Assembly (NCBI RefSeq): GCF_021173675.1
Contig: NZ_JAIHON010000032.1
Span: 1-35,924 of the forward strand
Direction of reading: 5' to 3'
Origin: Streptomyces lincolnensis
GTDB lineage: Bacteria > Actinomycetota > Actinomycetes > Streptomycetales > Streptomycetaceae
DNA: 35,924 nucleotides
Every line of letters begins with the position of its first letter. Position 1 is the stretch's first letter. Below are positions 1 to 7,328 of this stretch, in pieces. The position numbers were made by a program, and so were the translations under genes. The notes under the pieces are model-generated. The model was not told where the DNA came from and did no database searches. It worked only from the letters and a program-made list of their open reading frames with translations.

Positions 1-266
1 GCGCGGCCCCGCTGACCGGCTGGCTGGACGGCACGGTCCTGCGGGACGAGCACGGGTTCATCCTCGCCGGACCGGACCTGACCCCGGACGGGCGACCGCC
101 CGCGGACTGGGAGCTGGACCGGCCGCCATACCACCTGGAGACCAACATCCCCGGCGTGTTCGTCGCCGGGGACGCGCGCGCGGAGTCCGCGAAGCGGGTC
201 GCATCCGCCGTCGGAGAGGGAGCCATGGCCGTGATGCTCGTCCACCGGTATCTGGAGCAGTCGTGA
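1..266 (+). CDS. FAD-dependent pyridine nucleotide-disulfide oxidoreductase, C-terminal end (partial)
   Basis: Frame 3 is open from the window edge to TGA 264-266; the start lies outside. The visible 87 codons hold the C-terminal FAD-binding motif of thioredoxin-reductase-like enzymes: an ETNIPGVFVAGDAR stretch followed by KRVASAVGEGAMAV, the usual 'T-x-x-P-G-v-F-a-a-G-D' signature and the helix after it. In this family the motif contacts the flavin; the enzyme would move electrons from NADPH via FAD. The redox CxxC and NADPH domain are not in the window, so the substrate cannot be read. The stop overlaps the GTG of the next gene by 4 bp (GTGA), so the two are probably translationally coupled. 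Confidence 0.85.
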   Translation, partial: AAPLTGWLDGTVLRDEHGFILAGPDLTPDGRPPADWELDRPPYHLETNIPGVFVAGDARAESAKRVASAVGEGAMAVMLVHRYLEQS

Positions 267-1744
267 GCGGGCAGCCGATGCCGTGCAGCCCCGCGGAGAT
301 CGGGTCACTGTTCCTCTTCGAGAAGCTCAGCGCCGAACAGATCGGCAGGCTGTGCAGCGAGGGACGGGTCGAACTGTTCGACCCCGGGCCGGTGTTCACC
401 GAAGGTGACCCGGCGACCTGCTTCTACGTGATGATCGAGGGCACGGTCGTCATGTCGCGCCGGGTCGGCGGCGACGACATCGAGGTGAGCCGCACGTCCC
501 AGCGAGGGGTGTACGCGGGGGCCGTGATGGCGTACGTCGGCGACGGGAAACCGCAGCGGTACATGAACTCGCTGCGGGTGACGGAGCCGACGCGGTTCTT
601 CGTCCTGCCCGCCGAGTCGTTCGCGAACCTCATGCACGAGTGGTTTCCGATGGCGGTCCATCTCCTGGAGGGGCTCTTCCTCGGTTCGCAGACCTTTCAG
701 CGGGCCATCGGACAGCGCGAACGGCTGCTGGCGCTGGGCTCGTTGTCCGCCGGTCTCACCCATGAGCTCAACAACCCGGCCGCGGCGGCCGTACGGGCCA
801 CCTCGGCGCTCAGGGACCGGGTCGCGCACGTGCGCAACAAGCTCGCCGTCATCGCCTCCGGCCCCCACCACGGCGATGCCCTGAAGGCCCTGGTCGACCT
901 CCAGGAGCGTACGGCCGAGCGGGTCTCCAAGGCGCCGGCACTGAGCCCGCTCGAAGCGTCCGACCGGGAGGACGAACTCGCCGACTGGCTCGACGACCAC
1001 GGTGTCCCAAACGGCTGGCAGATCGCGCCGACCTTCGTGCAGGGCGGTCTCGACGTCGACTGGCTGGAGCAGATCGCGGCGGCATGCGACGAGCAGGACA
1101 TCCTGCCGAGTGCCATCGGGTGGCTCAACTACACGGTCGAGACCGAGCTGTTGATGTCCGAGATCGAGGACTCCACCACCCGTATCTCGCACCTCGTCGA
1201 CGCCGCCAAGCAGTACTCGCAGCTGGACCGCGCGCCCTACGAGGTCGCCGATGTCCACGAACTCCTCGACAGCACCCTGCTGATGCTCTCGGGCAAGATC
1301 GGTCCCGAGGTCAAGGTCGTGAAGGCGTACGACCGTTCGGTGCCGAGGATTCCGGCCTACCCGGCCGAACTGAACCAGGTGTGGACCAACCTGATCGACA
1401 ACGCCGTCTCCGCCATCAAGGGCGCGGGCGGCGAAGGGACGTTGACCGTACGCACCGCTCTGGTGCACGACCGGCTGCTGGTGGAGTTCCGCGACACGGG
1501 CCCGGGAGTACCGGCCGAGATCCGCGGCCGGATCTTCGACCCGTTCTTCACCACCAAACCAGTGGGCGAGGGCACCGGGCTGGGCCTCGACATCTCCTGG
1601 CGGATCGTCGTCAACAAGCACCACGGTGACCTGAAAGTCGAGTCCGTACCCGGCGACACCCGCTTCCAGGTGCTGCTTCCCCTCACCGCCACCGACCCCG
1701 ATACGCCCGATACCGTCCCCGACCCGGCCCAGGGGCCCTCATGA
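263..1744 (+). CDS. Cyclic-nucleotide-domain sensor histidine kinase
   Basis: 493 aa, with no membrane segment seen, so probably cytoplasmic. Residues about 15-135 look like a cNMP/CRP-type effector domain (FDPGPVFTEGDPATCFYVMIEGTVVM). A linker leads to the dimerisation/phosphoacceptor helix with His167 in LSAGLTHELNNP. The HATPase domain has an N-box with Asn380 (LIDNAVSAI), a G1 box DTGPGVP near 411, an F-box FDPFFTTKP and a G2 box GTGLGL near 438, so all catalytic boxes are intact. It starts at GTG 263 inside the stop of the reductase gene and ends inside the ATG of the zinc-finger gene, a tight triad. No response regulator is adjacent; its partner and the ligand of the cNMP-like domain are unknown. 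Redox input from the upstream reductase is an inference. Confidence 0.9.
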   Translation: MSGQPMPCSPAEIGSLFLFEKLSAEQIGRLCSEGRVELFDPGPVFTEGDPATCFYVMIEGTVVMSRRVGGDDIEVSRTSQRGVYAGAVMAYVGDGKPQRYMNSLRVTEPTRFFVLPAESFANLMHEWFPMAVHLLEGLFLGSQTFQRAIGQRERLLALGSLSAGLTHELNNPAAAAVRATSALRDRVAHVRNKLAVIASGPHHGDALKALVDLQERTAERVSKAPALSPLEASDREDELADWLDDHGVPNGWQIAPTFVQGGLDVDWLEQIAAACDEQDILPSAIGWLNYTVETELLMSEIEDSTTRISHLVDAAKQYSQLDRAPYEVADVHELLDSTLLMLSGKIGPEVKVVKAYDRSVPRIPAYPAELNQVWTNLIDNAVSAIKGAGGEGTLTVRTALVHDRLLVEFRDTGPGVPAEIRGRIFDPFFTTKPVGEGTGLGLDISWRIVVNKHHGDLKVESVPGDTRFQVLLPLTATDPDTPDTVPDPAQGPS

Positions 1745-2091
1745 CCAAGGACACCGGCATCGACCCCGGCGTCCCGCCCAGCGGGGCCGGCTGCGTGTAG
1801 TGCGAAGCCGACGGCGGCTGGTGGTTCCATCTGCGGCGCTGCGCCCAGTGCGGCCACATCGGCTGCTGCGACGACCCACCCGCCCAGCACGCCACCGGCC
1901 ACTTCCGGGACACCGGCCATCCGGTGATCCGCAGGTACGAGCCGGGCGAGGGCTGGTACTGGAACTACGCGACGAACGAGCCGTACGACTCCGGCCCGGC
2001 CCTGGCTCCCCCGGCCGCCCACCCTCCCGACCAGCCCACACCGGGACCGGCGGGGCGCGTGCCGGCGAACTGGGCGGACACGCTGCGCTGA
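1741..2091 (+). pseudogene. UBP-type zinc-finger protein interrupted by an amber codon
   Basis: ATG 1741 overlaps the kinase stop (ATGA). The frame reads 19 codons, meets TAG at 1798-1800, then runs 96 more codons to TGA 2089-2091. After the TAG the sequence is a clear UBP/ubiquitin-hydrolase-type zinc finger: C-x2-C, RRCAQCGHIGCC, HATGHFRDTGHPVIR, with Cys18 just before the stop and Cys21 just after. Relatives have a sense codon there, often Glu (GAG), which differs from TAG by one base. No good internal start follows, and re-initiation would lose Cys18. It is either a genuine nonsense mutation or a base-call error. In ubiquitin systems the domain binds ubiquitin C-termini; its bacterial role is unknown. 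Sure of the family, unsure whether it is truly broken. Confidence 0.75.
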
Positions 2092-2325
2092 GCCTGACCG
2101 ACCAGGGCTCTCAGTGGTCGATGTCAGGATTCATCTATGCCGCAGAACCTGTTCGGCACTCCACTCATCGGCCGACCGCAATGCCGCTGACTCCTCTGCT
2201 CCGGTTACTACGCCGATCAGCGTGGCCAGTACTCCAGGCGGAGATGTGATCTTGATGGCGGAGGGAGCCGCAGCCCGATATGTGTCACCAAGGCAGCGTG
2301 TTGTCACACGGACTGTCGGCCCCTG
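2092..2325. other. Intergenic gap between convergent genes
   Basis: 234 bp between the zinc-finger stop (+) and the esterase stop (-). I see no convincing gene, strong hairpin or repeat in it. Confidence 0.5.
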
Positions 2326-3225
2326 TCAGCGGTCAGCGGTGAGTGCCGTGCGCAGGGTGGTGGCCATCAGGTCGATGGCTTCCTTCCCGGCCGGGACCGG
2401 GCCGGTGTGGGTGAAGTAGCGGTCGACGCCCTCGAAGCAACGGTGGGTGACCGGAACGCCGGCGGCTTCCAGGGCCTTGGCATAGGCATCGCCCTCGTCG
2501 CGCAGGCGGTCGTTCTCCGCGGTGATGACCAGGGCGGGCGGCAGCCCGGCGAGGTCGTCGGCCAGTCCGGGCGACACCAGCGGATGGGCGAGGTCGGCGA
2601 GATCAGGGACGTAGGCGGCGGTGAAGATCCGCATGATCTGAGGGGTGAGCAGGGGCTTGGCGATGGATGACTGCTTGGTGGCCGGGTCGGCGACCTGGTC
2701 GAGCGGTGCCGAGTCGATGATCTGAAGGCGAGGCGTGAAGGCGCCGCGGTCCCGAGCAGTGCGGCAGACCGCGGCGGTCAGGTTGGCCCCGGCGCTGTGT
2801 CCGCCCACGGCGAGTCGCGAACCGTCCCAGTTGTTGGCGGCGCCGTTCTCGGCCACCCAGGCGGTGACGTCGTACGCCTGGTTGACGGGTACGGGGTACG
2901 GCCGTTGCGGGGCGACGGCGTAGTCCACGTTGATCACCACGCAGCCGGCCGTGGCGGCTATGTAGCGGCAGATGTGGTCGTCCTGCTGGGGGCGGGCGAT
3001 CACGAACCCGCCGCCGTGGAAGTTGACGTACACGGGGGCAGGAGCCGCCGCGGCGGCCGACGGGCGGTAGACGGTGCACGTCACCGGTCCGGCGCTGGTC
3101 TCCACCCGGATGGATTCCGTACGCGTCGGGATGTCGGTGAAGCGCAGATCCTTGTGCACGCGGCTCATCATTCGGCCGAGCAACAGCTGAACCCCTCTGG
3201 CCTGGATTCTGGGCCTGAATGACAT
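2326..3225 (-). CDS. Alpha/beta hydrolase, hormone-sensitive-lipase (HSL) family esterase
   Basis: 299 aa from the ATG at 3225. An ATG four codons upstream (3237) is in frame, but the only good ribosome site, GGAG, lies between the two ATGs, 6 nt before 3225. HSL signatures: oxyanion-hole HGGG at 70-73 (NFHGGGFVIA), nucleophile Ser144 in GGHSAG, and the Asp region ENDRLRDEGDAYAKAL. The usual catalytic His motif DHxFTHTG reads DRYFTHTG here, so the expected His codon CAC appears as CGC (Arg). If that alignment is right, activity may be lost or another His may serve. No signal peptide, so probably cytoplasmic carboxylesterase. A palindrome about 30 bp upstream suggests repressor control. Confidence 0.87.
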   Translation of the reverse strand: MSFRPRIQARGVQLLLGRMMSRVHKDLRFTDIPTRTESIRVETSAGPVTCTVYRPSAAAAAPAPVYVNFHGGGFVIARPQQDDHICRYIAATAGCVVINVDYAVAPQRPYPVPVNQAYDVTAWVAENGAANNWDGSRLAVGGHSAGANLTAAVCRTARDRGAFTPRLQIIDSAPLDQVADPATKQSSIAKPLLTPQIMRIFTAAYVPDLADLAHPLVSPGLADDLAGLPPALVITAENDRLRDEGDAYAKALEAAGVPVTHRCFEGVDRYFTHTGPVPAGKEAIDLMATTLRTALTADR

Positions 3226-3254
3226 GGCTGACTCCATCGCTACAAACTTAAATC

Positions 3255-3269
3255 ATCAGGATTCCTGAT
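3255..3269. promoter_or_regulatory. Perfect inverted repeat upstream of the esterase gene
   Basis: ATCAGGA-T-TCCTGAT, 7-bp perfect arms around one base, in an AT-rich patch unusual for this DNA and about 30 bp before the esterase start codon. Size and symmetry suit a TetR- or MarR-type dimer operator. No cognate regulator is adjacent, so the binding protein is unknown. Confidence 0.5.
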
Positions 3270-3288
3270 AATGAACGCTCGCCGCTGA

Positions 3289-3603
3289 TCACGCAAGGGG
3301 CAACCACGAGCCGACTGCCGGAGGGGGGATGGAAGCCCCCTTTATGTTCTTCGCGGTCCTGCAAGAGGGCCGCTGGCCTCCGGGCCCACCATGACTGGTC
3401 CCCCCTTGTCGAGCGGATGACCTCGGGGTCGATGTCACCGGGGCCGGGAGGCGCCGCTGGAGACGCTGATGAGAGGTCCGACTACCGCCTGGCCCGGCGC
3501 CACGCCGAGCCGTCTGCGGGCGGCAGGTCTGCATAACGTGGATGCGCGCATACGACGCCGAAGCTCTGGCCGGCACCGCACGAACCCCCTTCGGGAGGAT
3601 GCG
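3289..3603 (+). other. Non-coding stretch upstream of the IS110 transposase
   Basis: About 315 bp with no convincing protein. It has a short G-rich/C-rich hairpin (arms 3322-3327 and 3336-3341) followed by TTT. The right part, from about 3470, directly precedes the transposase. In IS110-group elements the non-coding left end carries the bridge RNA that pairs target and donor DNA, so 3470-3600 is where one would be expected; I cannot fold or confirm it here. Confidence 0.3.
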
Positions 3604-4740
3604 TTGGACGACATCGACGACGTGGGCGTCTTCCTCGGCCTGGACGTCGGCAAAAGCGCCCATCACGGGCACGGACTCACCTCGGCCGGAAAGAAGGTCT
3701 TCGACAAGCAGCTGCCCAACAGCGAGCCGAAACTGCGGACCGTCTTCGACAAGCTGACCGCGAAGTTCGGCACCGTGCTGGTGATCGTGGATCAGCCCGC
3801 CTCCATCGGAGCCCTGCCCCCGACCGTCGCCCGGCCCGCCGGCTGTAAGGTCGCCTACCTGCCCGGACTCTCGATGCGGCGGATCGCCGACCTCTACCCG
3901 GGCGAGGCCAAGACCGACGCCAAAGACGCCGCGGTGATCGCGGACGCCGCCCGGACTGTGCCGCACACCCTGCGCCCGCCAGAACTGACCGACGAGATCA
4001 CCGCCGAACTGACCGTGCTGGTGGGCTTCGACCAGGACCAGGACCAGGACCAGGACCAGGACCTGGCGGCCGAGGCGACCCGCACCTCCAACCGGATACG
4101 CAGTCTGCTCACCCACTTCCGTCCCAGCCTGGAGCGCGTTCTCGGGCCGCGTCTGGACCATCAGGCCGTGACCTGGCTGCTGGAACGCCACGGATCCCGG
4201 GCCGCGCCGCGAAAGGCCCGACGAGCAGACCGTCGTGGTCCCGGGCACCGGCACTCTCGGCGTCGTGATCCCGTCCCTGGCCCGTTCACTCGCGGCTGTC
4301 TACGAACAGCGACGAGCTCTGGAAGCGCAGATCGGGCAGTTGCCGGAGGCTCACCCTCTTTCCGCGGTTCTGACCTCGATTCCGCGGGTCGCGGTCAGGA
4401 CCGCCGCCACCTTGCGGGTCACCGTCGGCACCAGCTTCCCCACCGCCGCCCACCTGGCCTCCTACGCCGGCCTCGCCCCCACGACCAAGTCATCCGGGAC
4501 TTCGATCCACGGCGAACACGCCCCCGAGGCGGCAACCGGCAACTCAAACGCGCGATGCTCCTGTCCGCGTTCGCCGCCCTGCACGATCCCACCTCCCGCA
4601 CCTACTACGACAAATGCCGGGCCCGCGGCAAGACCCACACCCAAGCCCTCCTCCGCCTCGCCCGCCGGCGCATCAACGTGCTGTTCGCGATGCTCCGCGA
4701 CGCAACTTTCCACGAACCCAGAACCCCACGCCACATGGGA
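3604..4740 (+). pseudogene. IS110-family DEDD transposase, frameshifted and internally deleted
   Basis: Starts at TTG 3604 behind GGAGG (3594-3598). The N-terminal RuvC-like DEDD part is clear: VFLGLDVGKSAHHGHGLT, VDQPASIGALP, YPGEAKTDAKDAAVIADAAR. After LLERHGS near 4195 the reading jumps from frame 1 to frame 2, resuming at DEQTVVVPGTGTLGVVIP (from about 4220); relatives have roughly 25 more residues here, so DNA was deleted. The C-terminal Tnp_20-like part (LASYAGLAPTTKSSGTS) then returns to frame 1 at a run of five Cs (4521-4525) where PRGGNRQLKRA needs six. Because frame 1 happens to stay open to 5076 the damage is easily missed. A hexanucleotide expansion lies at 4030-4062. Confidence 0.85.
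4030..4062 (+). repeat. GACCAG hexanucleotide tandem repeat inside the transposase
   Basis: Five perfect GACCAG units followed by GAC encode (Asp-Gln)x5-Asp. IS110 relatives I recall read FDQDLAAEA here, i.e. one copy. The expansion is in frame and looks like replication slippage. Confidence 0.85.
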
Positions 4741-4776
4741 CTCTGCAGTCAGCCGATGAGCCGAACCGGAGTACCC

Positions 4777-5076
4777 GTGACACTTGCAGAACTGATCAGC
4801 CAACTGACCGAGAAGGATGACGGCCTGACCGTCTTCGCCAGCGAGCCCTGGACTGCGCAGAGCGACGCGACGGCTGTTCCCGACCAGGAGGGCACAAGTC
4901 AGCCAGACATGGAGGGCCGCTCCTACCTCCTGGGAACCGCCCTGATCCGCGACGTCCTGGAGACCTGGCGTGCGCACCATGACGGGGCCGTTCCTTCCCT
5001 GCAACAGGCATGCGAGGCAGTCGTCCACTACGCCGAGAACGACACATACCCATACCCGGACGAAGACCGGCCCTGA
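4777..5076 (+). CDS. Small hypothetical acidic protein
   Basis: 99 aa from GTG 4777, with GGAG (4768-4771) 5 nt before it; an in-frame ATG at 4756 is possible but has no ribosome site. The frame is continuous with the last transposase frame, so automatic calling could fuse them; I treat it as separate because the sequence no longer resembles IS110. It is acidic (TEKDDGLTVFASEPW, NDTYPYPDED at the end), with no membrane segment, Cys pair or motif I recognise. It may be the host gene next to which the IS inserted. Function unknown. Confidence 0.6.
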   Translation: MTLAELISQLTEKDDGLTVFASEPWTAQSDATAVPDQEGTSQPDMEGRSYLLGTALIRDVLETWRAHHDGAVPSLQQACEAVVHYAENDTYPYPDEDRP

Positions 5077-5304
5077 CCCCTACGCCCCGCACTCGCACCC
5101 CCAGTGGGCCCACCTTCACGTCACCCCGGGCTGGAAACGTCCACGCAGCTCCGTCGCCCACCACCCGGCATGATCGACTCCGAGCAGCCCGAACCAGCCG
5201 TCGACGAGCAGTGCCAGGCAGAGAACCCGGCGGACGACCTCCCAGTGACCCAGTGATCCATCACAGAAACCCACTGAGAAGTCGAGCCACTCGGCTTCAG
5301 TCGA

Positions 5305-5700
5305 TCAGTGCGCCCGCAATCCGGACGAGGCGGCCGAACTGGCGAACTGAAACTTGAACTTGGTGCCGTCGATCACGTCTGTCGCGATGACCTTCCACTG
5401 GCCCGCGGTGGTGGTCTTGTAGCTGCTCTGGCAGTAGTCGAGCCCGCCACCGCTGGCGTAGAAGCACACCTTCACCTGACGGCTGGTGTTGGTCTTGATG
5501 TTGATGTCGGCGCAGTTGTCGGTTGCCAGGTAGAGGTAGCTCGCCGGCTGGAAGAACGTGTCAGAGGGCTTGTTGTACGTCCATGTGCCGTAGCAGGACT
5601 GAGCGGCTGCGCCCGCGGTGGTCGCCGTGCCACCGACCATGCCTCCCGCAGCGAGCAGACAAGTCAGAGTGAATGTGCCGAGCCGCCGATGTACGTTCAT
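5305..5700 (-). CDS. Small secreted four-cysteine protein (divergent paralogue A)
   Basis: 131 aa from ATG 5700. A Sec-type signal peptide (MNVHRRLGTFTLTCLLAAGG...TTAGAAA) gives a likely cleavage near residues 30-33. The mature part is about 100 aa with four cysteines (SCYG, NCADI, VCFYA, YCQSS), compatible with two disulfides. It shares NCADINIKTNT, R-x-VKVCF, CQ, YK, W-x-x-IATDV and ASSSG-like blocks with the divergent gene at 5860, so the two arose by duplication. I do not recognise a characterised family. Secretion is well supported; function is open (structural, inhibitor or antimicrobial are possibilities only). Confidence 0.82.
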   Translation of the reverse strand: MNVHRRLGTFTLTCLLAAGGMVGGTATTAGAAAQSCYGTWTYNKPSDTFFQPASYLYLATDNCADINIKTNTSRQVKVCFYASGGGLDYCQSSYKTTTAGQWKVIATDVIDGTKFKFQFASSAASSGLRAH

Positions 5701-5775
5701 CGCTACCCCCGTTGACCGCTGTGGTTCCCGTCCTGGTCCGGCGTCCACGATCACAGCAGGGGCGGGCTTGGGACA

Positions 5776-5791
5776 CCTGAAACGTTGCAGG
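5776..5791. promoter_or_regulatory. Near-perfect palindrome midway between the divergent secreted genes
   Basis: CCTGAAACGTTGCAGG, symmetric at 14 of 16 positions around a central AACGTT core. It sits about 75 bp from each start in the 159-bp divergent gap. The AACGTT centre and size suit a LacI/GalR-family operator. A related GCAACGTTGC palindrome occurs at 17371-17380. Confidence 0.5.
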
Positions 5792-5859
5792 GTCCGTCTT
5801 CGTGTCCGTCGTGGTCCGATTGACCGTCGCTGTCGCCCAGGGCTGGGAAGGGTCCTCAC

Positions 5860-6261
5860 ATGCAGGTTCGTAAGCGGTTCGTCGCATCCGTCGTCACCGG
5901 TGTCATCGCGGCCAGTGGTCTCATCGCCACCACCGCAGGCCAGGCCTCCGCTGCCGGGGCCTGCCTCGACAACGCCCAGAGCTACACCAAGGCGTCCGGG
6001 ACGCATCTCTACCCGAACTACCCCACGCTCAACTACCTGTTGACGAGCGCGAACTGCGCGGACATCAACATCAAGACCAACACCGAGCGCTATGTGAAGG
6101 TCTGCTTCCTGCCCTCCAGTGGCGGAAGGCAGTGCCAGGCCGAGTACAAGCTCGCCAAGGCCGACACCTGGATGGAGATCGCCACCGACGTGAAGGACAA
6201 CACCCGCTACCAGTTCTACTTCCGCAGTGACGCGTCGTCGTCCGGACAGTTCGCCGACTGA
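5860..6261 (+). CDS. Small secreted four-cysteine protein (divergent paralogue B)
   Basis: 133 aa from ATG 5860, with AAGGG 7 nt upstream. Signal peptide MQVRKRFVASVVTGVIAASG...GQASA with cleavage around ASA-AG near residue 32. The mature domain has four cysteines (ACLDN, NCADI, VCFLP, QCQAE) and the same blocks as paralogue A: NCADINIKTNTERYVKVCF, IATDVKDNT, DASSSGQ. The two diverge most in the N-terminal third of the mature chain, so any ligand difference is likely there. Shared intergenic region with paralogue A suggests common control. Function unknown. Confidence 0.84.
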   Translation: MQVRKRFVASVVTGVIAASGLIATTAGQASAAGACLDNAQSYTKASGTHLYPNYPTLNYLLTSANCADINIKTNTERYVKVCFLPSSGGRQCQAEYKLAKADTWMEIATDVKDNTRYQFYFRSDASSSGQFAD

Positions 6262-6415
6262 CGTCCCCTCTCCCACCAGATGTGAACGACCGACACCGCC
6301 CCGACCGAGCGCTTCGCATGGCCAGCTGGACGTGCGGTGTTCCCTACGGGGTTCACTCCCTGATGGTTGAGTGCCAGGGTCTGGATCCGGCACGGTCCAG
6401 GTCCTGGACGGCGCC

Positions 6416-7015
6416 CTACTCCACCGGCTCGCGCCAGGCGGCGACGAGATCGTGGAAGCGCGGGAAACGGGCACCCGGAACGGTCTCGTCACTGACCGTC
6501 TCGCCGTTGAGCCAGCAAATGTCGAAGATGTCGGTCTCGGTGTCGAGTAGGCAGCACACCCCGCCAGTGGCGGCGGTGAGGTCGGTGAACACCTGCCTGA
6601 CGGTGGCGGACTGCGCGAACATCCGGCTCATGTCCGAGGTGGCCGCCAGGAACTGCAGAGACGCGAAATTCGGGTGCTCTGTGGGCGAGAACGTGACCGT
6701 CAGGTAGATGTACCCGACTGACACTCGTCCCTGCTCGTCGAACCTGTCGGAACCCCGGAGGTGGAACTCGCGCACCGCTTCGTCGACGCCGATCATGACT
6801 GAGGTGTCCAGTTCGAGCGTGCCGCCTGTCGAACAGTCGACGGGTTCGCTCTTGAACTTCGAGGAGAACGGCACGAGCACCTGCTCGCCGCTCGGCAGCG
6901 TGACCGGAAGCGGCGGCGTGTGGCGGTCTTGCGGGGCGAGCTCGGCCAGGCGGGTCAGTGCCCTCGCGACGTTCCGAGGGGGCATGAAGATCTCGTAGCT
7001 GTAGTCCAGCCCCAT
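6416..7015 (-). CDS. Hypothetical cytoplasmic protein
   Basis: 199 aa from ATG 7015 (MGLDYSYEIFMPP). No signal peptide or membrane helix. It reads as a compact folded domain: an N-terminal part with PLPVTLPSGEQVLVPFSS and a central FDEQGRVSVGYIYLTVTFS strand pattern, then a C-terminal half with a Cys pair (GVCCLLDTETDIFDICW). I do not recognise the family. It stands alone between paralogue B and the aminotransferase operon, with its own upstream gap of 313 bp shared with that operon. Confidence 0.75.
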   Translation of the reverse strand: MGLDYSYEIFMPPRNVARALTRLAELAPQDRHTPPLPVTLPSGEQVLVPFSSKFKSEPVDCSTGGTLELDTSVMIGVDEAVREFHLRGSDRFDEQGRVSVGYIYLTVTFSPTEHPNFASLQFLAATSDMSRMFAQSATVRQVFTDLTAATGGVCCLLDTETDIFDICWLNGETVSDETVPGARFPRFHDLVAAWREPVE

Positions 7016-7328
7016 ACCGCTTCGCCTCCCCTTGTTCTGAGCCGGGATCCTTTCACGGTATGGACTGGTCGCCCAGTTGATTATTCGGGGCGGCCGGCTT
7101 CACCCGGGAGCAGGCCGAAACAGGCCGCACCATTGGCTCGTCTCCGAAGCGATCGGCTTTGAGCAGAAACGCCGCCGCCCACGAGTGGTCACCGGACCAC
7201 AACCGGACCTCAAGTGTTACGCGTCCGAACCAGCGACCACACGGGGACGCAAAGCGCCGGTCCGACGGTGGAGCCGTTCACGGAGCCGCCGGTGGGGACC
7301 TCCCGCCGCACCACGAGGAGGCCGTACG
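7016..7328. promoter_or_regulatory. Divergent intergenic region, 313 bp
   Basis: Lies between the minus-strand hypothetical gene and the aminotransferase operon and must hold both promoters. I see no strong palindrome or clear -35/-10 pair; the only decisive site is the GAGGAGG (7315-7321) that sets the TTG start of the operon. Confidence 0.35.

Larger units (their letters stand above)
3470..4750 (+). mobile_element. Decayed IS110-family insertion sequence
   Basis: The element is defined by its transposase remnant. IS110 elements lack terminal inverted repeats and usually make no target duplication, so the ends cannot be placed from the sequence; limits are approximate, running from the non-coding leader to just past the last transposase-like residues. 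Two frame changes and an internal deletion imply it cannot move by itself. Confidence 0.6.

Noticed and set aside
305..1624. Long minus-strand open frame opposite the histidine kinase
   Set aside because: Antisense of a clear kinase; no recognisable motif or ribosome site.
3289..4254. Minus-strand open frame opposite the IS110 transposase
   Set aside because: Contains a (VL)n string that is simply the complement of the GACCAG repeat; clear transposase homology is on the plus strand.
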